A stretch of DNA of 64,000 nucleotides from Triplophysa rosa. Taxonomy: Eukaryota > Chordata > Actinopteri > Cypriniformes > Nemacheilidae. The stretch spans positions 33,035,831-33,099,830 of the forward strand of contig NC_079890.1 in the NCBI RefSeq assembly GCF_024868665.1. Reading direction: 5' to 3'. A program made the position numbers and the translations under genes. Positions 25,601-33,313 of the stretch are shown piece after piece (position 1 is the first letter of the stretch; each line of letters opens with the position of its first letter). The notes below the pieces were generated by a model. That model was given only the letters and a program-made list of their open reading frames with translations. It did no database searches and was not told the origin of the DNA.

Positions 25601-26235
25601 TTCAGTTCCGGGACATCATTGACTACCATAGTAGGAAAAATTAAATGGTAGTCAAATGTGCCCCAGAACTGTTTGTTTTCCTAAATTCTTCATAAGATCT
25701 CATTTTGTGTTCAACAGATCAAAAAAAATACAATATTTTTATTCTGCTATGGTCGTGGATGATGTCCCAGAACTGAAAATTGCTAACATTCTTCCAAATA
25801 TCTTTCTCTGTGTTCATAGGAACAAAGAAATGTATACAGGTTTGGAACAACCTGAGGGTGAGTAAATGATGACAGAATTTTCATTTTTGGGTGAACTATC
25901 CCTTTAAGCGGAAGAAACTCTGTTCAATGAAATCCAGAGACATGAGGAGCTGTGCAGAGAGACTAACACACAGAGCATCACAAGGAAATACACAATCCAT
26001 ATGGTACAATAGAGAGATAAGTGACATAAGTGGTTTTCTTGTGTGAATGGTCAGTTTGTGATATAATAATGTGCTTTGTGATTGACACTTAAAATAAAAA
26101 TGTCAATATATTTACCTCTCCATTGAAGGATTCGTCTCCTAAGGTGCGCACATCCGTGATGTAAATCATCAGAATACAATAAATAAGAGTCCGTCTCCAC
26201 AGTAACGCCATCGGGTCAACCCATAATACCGCCAT
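1179..26235 (-). CDS. mmp15: Matrix metalloproteinase-15 (MT2-MMP), 10 coding exons
   Basis: This is a type I membrane-anchored, zinc-dependent endopeptidase that acts at the cell surface on matrix proteins. Coding exons in transcription order are 26235-26116, 16049-15901, 14869-14747, 14619-14312, 9780-9619, 8393-8191, 4549-4411, 3433-3283, 2712-2594 and 1642-1179. They sum to 1938 nt, exactly 646 codons including the stop, and all splice phases agree. Seen in the protein: an N-terminal hydrophobic stretch, the cysteine switch PRCGVPD (about residues 95-101), the furin site RRKR (112-115), the MT-loop region, [11 protein letters not shown] (243-253) with a Met-turn IMAP, a proline-rich hinge, four hemopexin blades closed by C337 and C527, a transmembrane helix (about 599-622) and a tail with C637 ending in DWV. 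Human MMP15 is 669 residues long. The RKGAPKYL...CKRSMQDWV tail fits MMP15 better than MMP14, MMP16 or MMP24. Whether this is an a or b teleost copy cannot be told. Confidence 0.95.
2378..2436 (-). pseudogene. Decayed partial duplicate of mmp15 exon 10 in intron 9
   Basis: Read on the minus strand, about 55 nt closely match the part of exon 10 that encodes [18 protein letters not shown]. The copy reads [18 protein letters not shown]. The final Cys, which closes the hemopexin disulfide, has become Arg, and the frame runs to a stop about 15 codons later. I see no clear splice acceptor. It is most likely a relic of a local exon duplication. A cassette exon is possible but unlikely. Confidence 0.7.
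2594..2712 (-). CDS. mmp15: mmp15 exon 9: hemopexin blade 3-4
   Basis: This 119-nt exon (residues 452-492) includes YWRFNEYS and the conserved PKPISVW and [11 protein letters not shown] segments of an MT-MMP hemopexin domain. It is flanked by consensus AG and GT sites, entering in phase 2 and leaving in phase 1. Confidence 0.93.
2925..2990. repeat. SINE tail-like fragment
   Basis: The stretch containing atttagcagacacttttatcc resembles, in inverse orientation, the GGATAAAAGC...CTGCCAAATG tail of the SINE at 54.3 kb. No tRNA-like head is visible, so it is probably a truncated copy. Confidence 0.45.
3283..3433 (-). CDS. mmp15: mmp15 exon 8: hemopexin blade 2-3
   Basis: This 151-nt exon (residues 402-452) encodes [16 protein letters not shown] and [16 protein letters not shown], both typical of MMP15 hemopexin repeats. 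It enters in phase 1 and leaves in phase 2, in register with both neighbours. Confidence 0.93.
4411..4549 (-). CDS. mmp15: mmp15 exon 7: hemopexin blade 1-2
   Basis: This 139-nt exon (residues 356-402) encodes [20 protein letters not shown] followed by [19 protein letters not shown], a hallmark segment of membrane-type MMPs. It enters in phase 0 and leaves in phase 1. Confidence 0.94.
4995..5836. mobile_element. Palindromic MITE (type A), split by a hAT insertion
   Basis: This is one copy of the window's commonest repeat, called type A here. Its ends read roughly AGGGATAGTTCACCCAAAA, with inner motifs GTTGTTCCAAACCTGTATAA and AAAGATATTTGGAAGAATG in both orientations. The left end is eroded. 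The right end (GGGTGAACTGTTCCTTTAA) is separated from the rest by the element at 5335-5791. Confidence 0.7.
5335..5791. mobile_element. Non-autonomous hAT-type element, 457 bp
   Basis: The termini are TAGGGCTGTCACGATAAA and the inverse CGTGCAGCCCTA. They are flanked by AAATAATG (5327-5334) and AAATGATG (5792-5799), an 8-bp target duplication with one mismatch, as expected for hAT elements. The host is the type A MITE, whose uninterrupted copies read gagtaaatgatgacagaa at this point. No coding capacity is seen. Confidence 0.8.
6831..7157. mobile_element. Palindromic MITE (type A), complete
   Basis: It begins TTAAAGGGATACTCCACCC and ends with the inverse motif TTTTGGGTTAACTATCACTTTA. The two halves carry inverse copies of cagaacacaaaa...gatattttgaagaatg. 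It lies in intron 6 of mmp15. Confidence 0.8.
7860..8159. mobile_element. Palindromic MITE (type A), TTAA-flanked
   Basis: It starts TTAAAGGGACGGTTCACCC and ends GGGTGAACTATCCCTTTAA, with TTAA at both edges. It lies only about 30 bp from mmp15 exon 6, so it is close to that exon's splice donor. Confidence 0.85.
8191..8393 (-). CDS. mmp15: mmp15 exon 6: hinge and start of hemopexin
   Basis: This 203-nt exon (residues 288-355) encodes the proline/arginine-rich hinge ([19 protein letters not shown]). The opening Cys of the hemopexin domain follows in [10 protein letters not shown] (C337), then [10 protein letters not shown]. It enters in phase 1 and leaves in phase 0. The GC-rich plus-strand sequence here merely reflects proline codons on the other strand. 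Confidence 0.94.
8565..8787. mobile_element. Palindromic MITE (type A), shortened
   Basis: The left end is degenerate (aagggattaaaaatctgtcat). The right end reads GGGTGAACTATCTCTTCAA. An internal deletion is suggested, because only about 220 bp remain against 300-400 bp in other copies. Confidence 0.65.
9619..9780 (-). CDS. mmp15: mmp15 exon 5: catalytic zinc site
   Basis: This 162-nt exon (residues 234-288) carries [11 protein letters not shown] (three zinc-binding His and the catalytic Glu) and the Met-turn in [12 protein letters not shown], then [14 protein letters not shown], which ends the catalytic domain. Phase is 1 at both ends. All catalytic residues are intact. Confidence 0.96.
10979..11377. 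mobile_element. Palindromic MITE (type A), TTAA-flanked
   Basis: It opens TTAAAGGGACAGTTCATCC and closes GGGTGAACTGTTCCATTAA. Immediately left, at about 10,907, lies a truncated start (TTAAAGCTGCAATTTGTAA) of a second TTAA family, which is seen complete at 63,230-63,687. Confidence 0.8.
11510..12071. mobile_element. TTAA-flanked TIR element (type B), 562 bp
   Basis: It begins TTAAAGGGGTCATATGG and ends in the inverse CATATCACCCCTTTAA, so TTAA occurs at both ends. No coding capacity is seen. TTAA targets suit the piggyBac or Kolobok type, but the family is not proven here. Confidence 0.75.
12455..12483. mobile_element. Possible hAT terminus remnant
   Basis: The sequence TTTCGGTGCACCACTA resembles the inverted end of a common vertebrate hAT family. 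I found no matching left end or target duplication, so this is only a possible fragment. Confidence 0.3.
13275..13861 (+). mobile_element. Internally deleted Tc1-like element
   Basis: The termini CAGACATGCTCAAATTTG and the inverse CAAATTTGAGCACGTCTG are both bordered by TA, the mariner/Tc1 target. Between them, from about 13,640, is the start of a transposase-like ORF ([20 protein letters not shown]) with [13 protein letters not shown], which resembles the first helix-turn-helix of Tc1 transposases. The catalytic DDE part is missing, so the element cannot act on its own. Confidence 0.85.
14312..14619 (-). CDS. mmp15: mmp15 exon 4: catalytic domain, first half
   Basis: This 308-nt exon (residues 131-234) encodes [20 protein letters not shown], the MT-loop region ([16 protein letters not shown]), then [17 protein letters not shown] and [11 protein letters not shown] with the structural zinc and calcium ligands, and [10 protein letters not shown]. 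The acceptor is CTGCAG just above 14,619. A second AG seven bases further in would break the phase. Confidence 0.95.
14747..14869 (-). CDS. mmp15: mmp15 exon 3: cysteine switch and furin site
   Basis: This 123-nt exon (residues 90-131) encodes PRCGVPD, whose Cys holds the proenzyme inactive. RRKR follows, the proprotein-convertase cleavage motif typical of membrane-type MMPs, then [15 protein letters not shown] at the mature N-terminus. Phase is 2 at both ends. Confidence 0.96.
15399..15788. mobile_element. TTAA-flanked long palindrome (type C), 390 bp
   Basis: TTAAAGGGATACTTTGGTAG at the left is mirrored by TAGTAAAGTATCCCTTTAA at the right. Well over 100 bp of each half are inverse copies (for example gaataatgcagtcgg and its complement). 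It is a foldback-like MITE inside mmp15 intron 2. Confidence 0.8.
15901..16049 (-). CDS. mmp15: mmp15 exon 2: propeptide
   Basis: This 149-nt exon (residues 41-90) encodes [20 protein letters not shown] and [15 protein letters not shown], then LDPATIE, the conserved MMP prodomain. It enters in phase 0 and leaves in phase 2. Confidence 0.94.
16640..16890. mobile_element. Diverged type A-like palindromic element
   Basis: Weak left (gtagtccacccaaaaaacac) and right (ttttggatgaactttcctgtaa) motifs with inner aaatatctttatttgtgttttgcg suggest an old, short relative of the type A MITE. Confidence 0.45.
17915..18075. mobile_element. Short GC-rich TIR element, 161 bp
   Basis: ACACCGTGTCTACACCGGA at the left is mirrored by TCCGGTGTAGACACGGTGT at the right. 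Inner GCGCGA motifs are also repeated inversely. It is a compact hairpin-forming MITE with no coding content. Confidence 0.75.
18310..18680. mobile_element. TTAA-flanked element (type D)
   Basis: It begins TTAAAGGTCCAGTGTATGAC and ends with ..GCATCTTTAA. A second copy at 21,717-23,232 shares its internal sequence (TTTAGGGCTACTGTAGAAAC; AACACTTCATTATGTAAG) and carries a hAT insertion. Confidence 0.75.
20176..20195. repeat. (GT)n microsatellite
   Basis: A short GT dinucleotide run lies within mmp15 intron 1. Confidence 0.85.
20500..20615. mobile_element. Type A MITE, truncated
   Basis: Only one arm is recognisable (caaaatatcttctcttgtgttctgc and taaatgatgacagaattttt). Confidence 0.55.
20642..21620. 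mobile_element. hAT element, 979 bp, perfect 8-bp TSD
   Basis: The termini TAGGGCTGTGACGGTGGC and the inverse GCCACCGTCACAGCCCTA are flanked by an exact AATATGGA duplication (20,634-20,641 and 21,621-21,628). The palindrome accaccgcggtggt recurs near both ends (about 20,671-20,684, 21,552-21,565 and 21,580-21,593). A plus-strand ORF at 20,981-21,163 contains SSERAFSAA, which resembles the dimerisation motif of hAT transposases. It may be a relic of an autonomous parent. Confidence 0.88.
21717..23232. mobile_element. Type D element interrupted by a hAT
   Basis: The left part (21,717-21,974) and right part (23,112-23,232) together match the copy at 18,310-18,680. The break is exactly the hAT insertion described next. 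Confidence 0.75.
21975..23111. mobile_element. hAT element, 1137 bp, perfect 8-bp TSD
   Basis: The ends CAGTGCTTCATTTG and the inverse CAAATTAAGCACTG are flanked by an exact ATTCTAAG duplication (21,967-21,974 and 23,112-23,119). The intact relative at 18.3 kb shows attctaag only once, so it confirms the empty site. No transposase is recognised. Confidence 0.9.
24485..24756. mobile_element. Type A MITE, left-truncated
   Basis: The right half is complete and ends cgaactgtccctTTAA. The left terminus is missing. Confidence 0.65.
25516..25907. mobile_element. Palindromic MITE (type A), complete, TTAA-flanked
   Basis: This is the best-preserved copy in the window: TTAAAGGGATAGTTCACCC at the left and GGGTGAACTATCCCTTTAA at the right. 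It lies about 200 bp from mmp15 exon 1, on the intron 1 side. Confidence 0.88.
26116..26235 (-). CDS. mmp15: mmp15 exon 1: start codon and signal sequence
   Basis: The ATG at 26,235-26,233 has A at -3 and G at +4, a strong context, and gives 40 codons ending at a GTAAAT donor in phase 0. A second in-frame ATG at 26,211-26,209 would start [20 protein letters not shown], a more compact signal peptide, so either could be used. The residues after it (LGDESFNGE) join [10 protein letters not shown] of exon 2. Confidence 0.85.
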
Positions 26236-27130
26236 GCTCACCAGGATCAGACTGCCTGTGTGATGCTGAATCTAGTGCTTTGTCCTCTTCTCTTCAAACA
26301 TATACCCAAAGATGCTTGAATTAAAACTGTTATTTGGTTTAATTAGCGAGCGCGTAAAATGCATTCAATGCAATTTAGTTTTGCACATTATTTGGTGCGC
26401 TTCGATGATGCACAATCAATTCTATTAAAAAGTGTACCAAAAACAAAATGCATGTAATTTAAATAACATAAAAAAACAACTAAAGTTGCTCTTGTGTACT
26501 TTCTGCAGAAATGCACGGGTCCTGTGTCAAAAGTACATTGTAAACGCTGTTTAAAGTAGAGAGGACTCTCAAGTCGTACCAAAAGTCAGTGTCCGATGCT
26601 CTGGTCTGAGCTTCTGAGTGGGTCAGGTATCATATCCCGCGGGTGTGCCCGCTTAATGCTCGTTGCATCCCCCCTCACGTGGTGCTCACAAAATTAACAA
26701 TAGCTTGCTACAACCTACTTCAAAGCACGCGACGCGCAAAACTAAGTTGCAATTTCCGCTTGGATTACGACTCCGTGAACAAAGCATGAATATCCACAGT
26801 TGACCGGGACGCGGGACTGAAACACGCTTGTTAAATGAGAAATAAAACAACGAAGCCTTTGGTCGACCACCATGCAACAGCGCTCAAATTGTTAGCAGAT
26901 GACAACGACGCGTTATGACACCTGCTCTGGATGGTCGCCCAGCTCGTAAAGATTTAATATGATGGGTTTCTTCTCGATAAAATCCACGTTTTCTCTGTTT
27001 TCCTGGAACGCTTCCACTTTGTATCCGCTGTGCGCTCGCAACGCCTCGTGTTCAGTTTGTCGCGCGGACTTTGCGCCGCGTCCCGCTGTCATACGCCGGA
27101 GGGGAGGGGAACAACACCCCCGTCAGGACT
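26236..27130 (-). promoter_or_regulatory. Putative 5' UTR and promoter region of mmp15
   Basis: Upstream of the first coding exon the DNA becomes visibly richer in CpG and GC, especially at 26,590-26,800 and 27,030-27,120 (cgcgcggactttgcgccgcgtcccgc), while the surroundings are AT-rich. This is the likely promoter area. The transcription start and any non-coding first exon cannot be placed by eye. Confidence 0.45.
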
Positions 27131-27709
27131 ACCTAGGATTTTTCTGCTCTAACATAATGAGGGGTACTTTACGACGCGCAGATTTAAATAAAAATGCACT
27201 TTTAGCAGGTTTTCATCGGCTTATGTTCGGTTGAAATTCACAACAAAGATTAATAAATGTTGTGGAAAATAATTGCTCATTGTTAGTTCACGCTATAAAC
27301 ACTGACTAATATTAATGAATGGAAACTTATTGTAAAAGTGTTACCAAAAATGCTTGAATTTTTTCTCATTAAGAATCCCTAGACAGCAAACGTAAGTTGT
27401 AACGGAGCAAATAACATTTTGGAGCGAAAAGTTCATTTTAACTCTCTCTGGAAACATATTTATTATTTATTTCATGTTCCAGTGCTGAAAAAAGATTTTA
27501 TTTAATAAAAGAGTTTCTTCATAATGCTTTATCATATACATTATATACCATGAAAGATAAATAAATTGACCATGTTCTACCCACTTAATGTCTCCCCGAC
27601 TATATTTTAAAAAAATGTGTTTAATATATAGGCCTACATATTTTAATCTATATAACTACTGCTCCCTCACATCGTCCTTTCTCTATTAAAACTATTCTAA
27701 CGTTTCGTC

Positions 27710-28094
27710 TTAAAGAAACAGTTCACCCTCATTGTTCTGAATCTGTATAAATTTCTTTGTTCTGATGAACACAGAGAAAGATATTTGGAAGAATGCTTGT
27801 AACCAAACAGATCTTGGCCACCATTGACTAGATGAAAAATGTCTTTGTTCAGTTGAACAGAAAAGAAGATATTTTGAAGAATGTAAGAAAGAAAACAGTT
27901 TTGTTGCATTTTTGACTACCATTGTAATTTTTCCGACTATGATAGTCAGGTGGTCAAGAACTGTTTGGTTACAAGCATTCTTCCAAATATCTTTCTCTGT
28001 GTTCATCAGAACAAAGAAATTTATACAGATTTGGAACAACTCGAGGGTGAGTAAATGATGACAGAATTTAAGTTTGGGTGCACTGTCCCTTTAA
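27710..28094. mobile_element. Palindromic MITE (type A), TTAA-flanked
   Basis: TTAAAGAAACAGTTCACCC stands at the left and gtgcactgtccctTTAA at the right. The inner inverse copies of the aagaatg and aaatatctt motifs are retained. Confidence 0.75.
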
Positions 28095-28417
28095 GTAAAT
28101 AAATGTGATGAATATAAACAGTATCTTAAAATGTTTGAACATTTCTATGCGGGATCAAGCCATGCCTCCTCAACACCTAAAAACTGCAAGGGCGCCACCT
28201 ACCGATAGTCAGACAAAACCATCAGCACCATCCCTGCGTTTTTGAACCATTCCATTACAGGCACCTTAACAAGAAGCAGAACAATTCACAATGTAACAAA
28301 AAAGGCAATGCAGCCTGAACTTCCTGTTTTAATCTGTTTAATTTTAATTTGTTTTAATATCTGATTTCAGCAGTTTTTCTAACTCTTGATCAATTCAAAA
28401 GCTTGTTTATGAACCTA

Positions 28418-29300
28418 TTAGGGGAGACTGGGGATGGTTGCGATATGGGGCAGTTGCAACATGGCTTATTTCTCCAATTATAAATAAGCTAGAGTGATGA
28501 TGCTCATATTGCATGCTTAGTTTGCCCCTTCCCTTTTCTGGGAAAAAATCTGCCATATGTGACCATTCCTTCTGGACAAAATCAAATTTCATCATAAAAA
28601 GTATTTTTTAATGCTCTGCATTTTTTTCGTACTTTCTAAACTGTTTTTGTGAAAACATATATATTCATATACTATATATCATATTGTTATCCTCTAGAAG
28701 ACATAGCTAGCAAGTGTCAAAGTTATTGTGTATAGATAGCAAATTTTATCACGACTGCCAGTGTAGGGACAGTTGCAACATTTTTTTATTTGTAGTACAA
28801 ATTTGTTGTAAAGCTTAGTTAAAGCATGGTTTGTTACTCATTACTTGAAATATGTTTTTCCAATTTAGTCCTTATACAGTCAATTTAACTATTAAGACAC
28901 ACACACAAACACACAGTTCAGTTCAGAGAAGTGCATAAAGTATTTCAGTAAATATTCAGTGTCTGGATTTTCGTAAAAAAATATTTTGCCAGTTTAACTT
29001 TTTAAAGACCATGTCTGTTCACAAATAAAATGAAGAAATTGCAAAATGATGGTATAGAATTTATTTTGTATTAAATTTTGATAAATGTTGCAACTGTCCC
29101 CTGCTATGGGGTCAGTTGCAACATTTGACTTTGTCTGTTCAAGTATAAATTGTGGGTATATTATCATACATACACGTTATAGTTATAATAATGTGGGTGG
29201 GTAGCTGACCGATATTACAATTTTTGCATTCCACTTAAAACAGTCTCTGAGAAACTGAAGGAAATACAAAAAGGGTTGCAACCATCCCCAGTCTCCCTAG
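28418..29300. mobile_element. TIR element with internal GTTGCAAC repeats
   Basis: TAGGGGAGACTGGGGATGG at the left is mirrored by CCATCCCCAGTCTCCCTA at the right, about 880 bp apart. The motif cagttgcaac recurs inside at about 28,451, 28,770 and 29,113, each time preceded by a G-run, and also once in inverse orientation at about 29,089. No ORF of note. I could not settle on a target duplication. Confidence 0.7.
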
Positions 29301-29499
29301 GAGGATTAAAGCTGGAGTAAGCAAAGGAGAGAATGAACTTTGGTTATGAGTTATTGGTTAGTCAAATTAGACTATTTGAACATTCTCATGTGTTAGACAG
29401 TTTTATTAAAAGACTGTCAGTGAGTGTCAGAGACAAGGGCATAAATGACTGTGCTGCTAAAAGCAGCGCTTCTGTCTGAACTTGTCACCACAAACAAAT

Positions 29500-29757
29500 T
29501 AAAGGGATTTCTTTGTTCGGTTGAACATAAAGAGAGATATTTTGGAATAATGTTAGCAACCAACAGTTCTGAAGCACCACTGACTGCCATAGTAGGAAAA
29601 ATGTAAATGGTAGTCAAAGGTGCCCCAGAACTGTTTGTTTTCCAACATTCCTCAAAATATCTTCTTTTGTGTTCAACAGAACCAAAAAAATGTTCCCTAC
29701 TATGGCAGTCAATGGTGCTTCAGAACTGTTGGTTGCTAACATTATTCCAAACAGTGG
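29500..29757. mobile_element. Type A MITE fragment
   Basis: Motifs shared with other copies (gaagcaccactgactgccatagtagg; tcttcttttgtgttcaacag) run until about 29,757. Unrelated sequence beginning cagtggcgatcggtgcc then interrupts them. Confidence 0.6.
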
Positions 29758-30443
29758 CGATCGGTGCCTCCTCTTCAGGGGAAGCAGGAATTCAAAATAC
29801 GTGTTCGGCGCTTCACGTGAACCTACATCACGCATCATATCAAAATAGCGGTTTATGATGAAAGAGACGGTAAAAGAGAAAATCCCTTCCCTAAAAAAAT
29901 GATCAAATGGAAATGATAATCAAACTGGTTAAACTTACCCCAGGAACTATGCTGGCCTGTACACAAGCACCCTATGCACAGGCAGAGATTAAAGACTAAT
30001 CCGTTTTAAGGAAATACGTTTAAAAAAATGTTTATGTTTTCAGTAATACATTTAATAAATGTAACACATCACCCTCTTGTGGTTAGAAATGTAAAAACAA
30101 CTGGGTATACTGAATTATTATATCACTATAATATTGTCAGAATAATAGCATGTTGTCATTAGTGTACAGTACTGTACTTGCTGTAAGCACTTTGTATAAG
30201 CAGTTTGTAAACTGTATACAACATTTTACAAGGACACAAATTATTCATCTATAAAATCATAAATGTAAACATTTTTTCTTTATTTACAGAGGGCATTTGA
30301 TCAAGCATAAGAACTAATTGACTTGCTGTAAAACATATTACAATTTATAATACCTGTATGACGTCTGATTTGTATTTGTTTGTTTTTGATTCTATTTCTG
30401 TTATTATTTTATGTTATGGAATGGAACACATTATTTTATGTAA

Positions 30444-30515
30444 TGTGTTCCTGTGGCTCAGTGGTAGAGAATTGTGTTAGCAGCGCAAAAGGTCGGGGGT
30501 TCAATTCCACAACAC
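30444..30515 (+). repeat. tRNA-like sequence, probable SINE head
   Basis: An A-box-like TGGCTCAGTGGTAGAG and a B-box-like GGTCGGGGGTTCAATTCC are spaced as in a tRNA, but the 3' part does not form a clear acceptor stem. It is more likely a SINE head or tRNA pseudogene than a working tRNA. Confidence 0.55.
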
Positions 30516-31344
30516 AAAAACATTCATAAACATTCAACAAATCATTTTCGTGGTTCTTTACAAATTATATTTTTTCAACATCAAATCTTAAAAAATATAT
30601 AATTTAGGTATCAAAAACTATGGACCGTAAAAATTTTAATTTTGAAAAAAAAAAACGAAGGAAAATTCCCTTGTAAAAGTGTTAACTAATTCGTGCTCAC
30701 AGCTAAAATATTGCAAGACTCGTCTACATGCTGTTACCTGGGGCAGCCCTTTTTCGGCATACACATGAAAATGCACTGTTGGAACTAAAATGGTTGTAAC
30801 TCATGAATGCTTTGGAGCACAGACCTACGGTAGTTGTAGTTGTAGTTTATCGCTATAAAAATATTATGTTTAGATTTTATTTTAAAAAAACATAAAAAAT
30901 CTGTGTTTCAGCCTAAAAATGTCAAAAGGTCAAAGTCCCAAGTAACACCATTTTTTTTTTATGGAGTTTGAGCTTGATAGACTAAATTATGCATCTTCTG
31001 TGAGTGTTTTAGCTGCAGTACCACAATATTCCAATAGGGGCCACCTTTGCTTTTGATCTGACATTGGACACCACAACAGACATTGAGATTCTTCATTTTC
31101 AATTTTTTTTAATTCTTCACATGAAGATTCGATGAAAAAATAGACAGGACCGTGAACAACATAATGAAAAAATGTAAAATGTATGTAAATGTGAACATGA
31201 AATGAATATTAGAAAAAAATTGCACTGTTCAACAATTATCCAACACATTTTTTAGAACTTTCAAATAGTGGTAAGAATAGTAAGAATTTATGAATTATTA
31301 AAAATTATGTACATCATGCCAGTAACGACAAATTATGTACATTG

Positions 31345-31775
31345 TGCCATGATAAAATAAGAATTCACATGCAAAATATTGAAGTAAAAGCAGGCATCTG
31401 GCAGGCGGAAACAATTTTTGAAGCACACTCTCGTCATTTATAAATAGATTACTCCTCCTACATAAATTATTTTATAAACAGTGAGGAAAAATGTATTCTA
31501 GAGGCTTAGACCTTTCCAACGATATATAGTTTGTCATGATAAGATAAGAATTCACATGCCAAATATTGAAGTAAATGTAAGTGTTCTGCTGGTGGAACAA
31601 TGTCATTTAGCAGGACATCATTTTTTTGAAGCCCACTCTTGCCATTTATAAATAGATTACTCCTTCTACATATTTTATTTTATAAAACAGTGATGAAATA
31701 TGTTTTCTTGAGACTTAGACCTTTCCAACGATATATAGTTTGTCATAATTATATTAGAATTCATATGCAAAACAA
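31345..31775. repeat. Imperfect tandem duplication, period about 190-210 bp
   Basis: The motifs agaattcacatgc, ataaatagattactcct and ttagacctttccaacgata recur in the same order. The first starts near 31,357, 31,546 and 31,759. This gives about two full units plus a start, just outside the left end of the CACTA-like element. Confidence 0.75.
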
Positions 31776-31979
31776 ACTGTAAACTCAGATGTTCCGCATA
31801 CGGACCCACGCCAGGTAACTTGTTACATATTGCATAATTATGCATATTGCATAATAAGCTATGCTAGTCAAATTACAAGCTGTACTTTTCCATCATTCAA
31901 ATGTCTTTAAAAGGAAGTAATTTTCCATCGACTCATATGGCCACAAATGATGACAATATACAGTTCAGTTGTGTTACCC

Positions 31980-32105
31980 CACTCTAAAAAAATGGTGCAA
32001 TAGCACTAAAAGAGGTTCTTGGCTCGTAATCATAGGGGAACCACTTTTAGCGTTATATAGCAACATATCTTGGTGCATCAGTGGTTCTTCAGCGGTTCTT
32101 TGTAA
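31980..32105. repeat. Left terminal inverted repeat of the CACTA-like element
   Basis: It begins CACTCTAAAAAAATGG and includes AACCACTTTTAGCGTTATAT and GTGGTTCTTCAGCGGTTC. It matches the complement of about 44,690-44,822 with scattered substitutions. Confidence 0.8.
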
Positions 32106-33313
32106 AATCAAATAGTATACTTTAATAGAAAAGTACTAGTATGTTTACTTAATTTTGGCCAAAATGTTGTTGTTACTAGACATTGTTAATTGTTGTTAAA
32201 TTTTTAAAAGTTGACAGAACTAACAAAAAGTAAGTAAAATTTCTTAAAATGTTTAAGACGTTCTTTTGAGCATGCGTAATGAAGCACAACTCCCCTCCCC
32301 CACACCTTGCTTCGAGCACATGGACTAATAGGATTGTGAACTTCGCCTGATTTAAGGTAATTACCGTCTTTTTATTTGTTTTTTTGTTGGTTATTCATAT
32401 TATTGGCACTTCTTTACATTGATATTATCTTGTGTTGTCTTGTATCTTGTTAGGAATTTAAAACGTTTTTGTCGACACGTGTCGTTCTAAATATTAGATT
32501 CCTAAATTAGTTGTTGTCCGATTTATAAGTGTAAAATCAGCAGCCAGGATGCTTGCTATTACTTTTAAAAATGCTTGATTTTTATTTACTTGGGCCTAAG
32601 TAATCGGCTATGATATTGCGGGAAGTGACTTGCTAGAATTTGTAATTCATTAAGGGCTGTATAAACGCATTGCATCTTAATTGCATTCATTGCAGTTGTC
32701 ATTATGAAAGTTTATTATTAGCTTGGCTTTTATAATCTTGTTAGTTATAACTTTCAAGTAGTGGTGTTTTAGGGCTGGGCGATAAAAATACACCTTTATC
32801 AATAACGATAGAAAAAAATCGATATAATCCTCCAAACTTAACATGTATGTAGACATGAAGTTCTGTTGCATAACCATGCGTAGACACTGGATCATAAAAA
32901 GCCTTATATATTTTTAGACCGTTCGAACTAGCCCGCATTTGCAACCTGCAGGTTTGGAAGGCGCAACTTTAAAATGCATGCAAATAATAAACTTTCGTGA
33001 TGATGATGTGCAATGCGTGTGATGTCAGAGAAATATACACTATTAAATTGTGGATGTAAATGTGTATCGCCCTGCCTGGGCGCGTGTGCAAACAACGAAC
33101 ACTGAAGCACGAGTAACCGTCTCTCTGTAAAAGCTAAACTTTCAAGTGATTTGACTCACAGACGTTTATCCTGACATATGGCGCGCACACAGACACATTT
33201 ACAGGTACAGAACAAAGTTCTCTTTCGCATCTTATTAGCTATCTAGCTGTAAAGTGCACACAAATTATGTGAAAAACACACAAGGTTCACATAAACACAG
33301 TGGCTCCTCAGTA

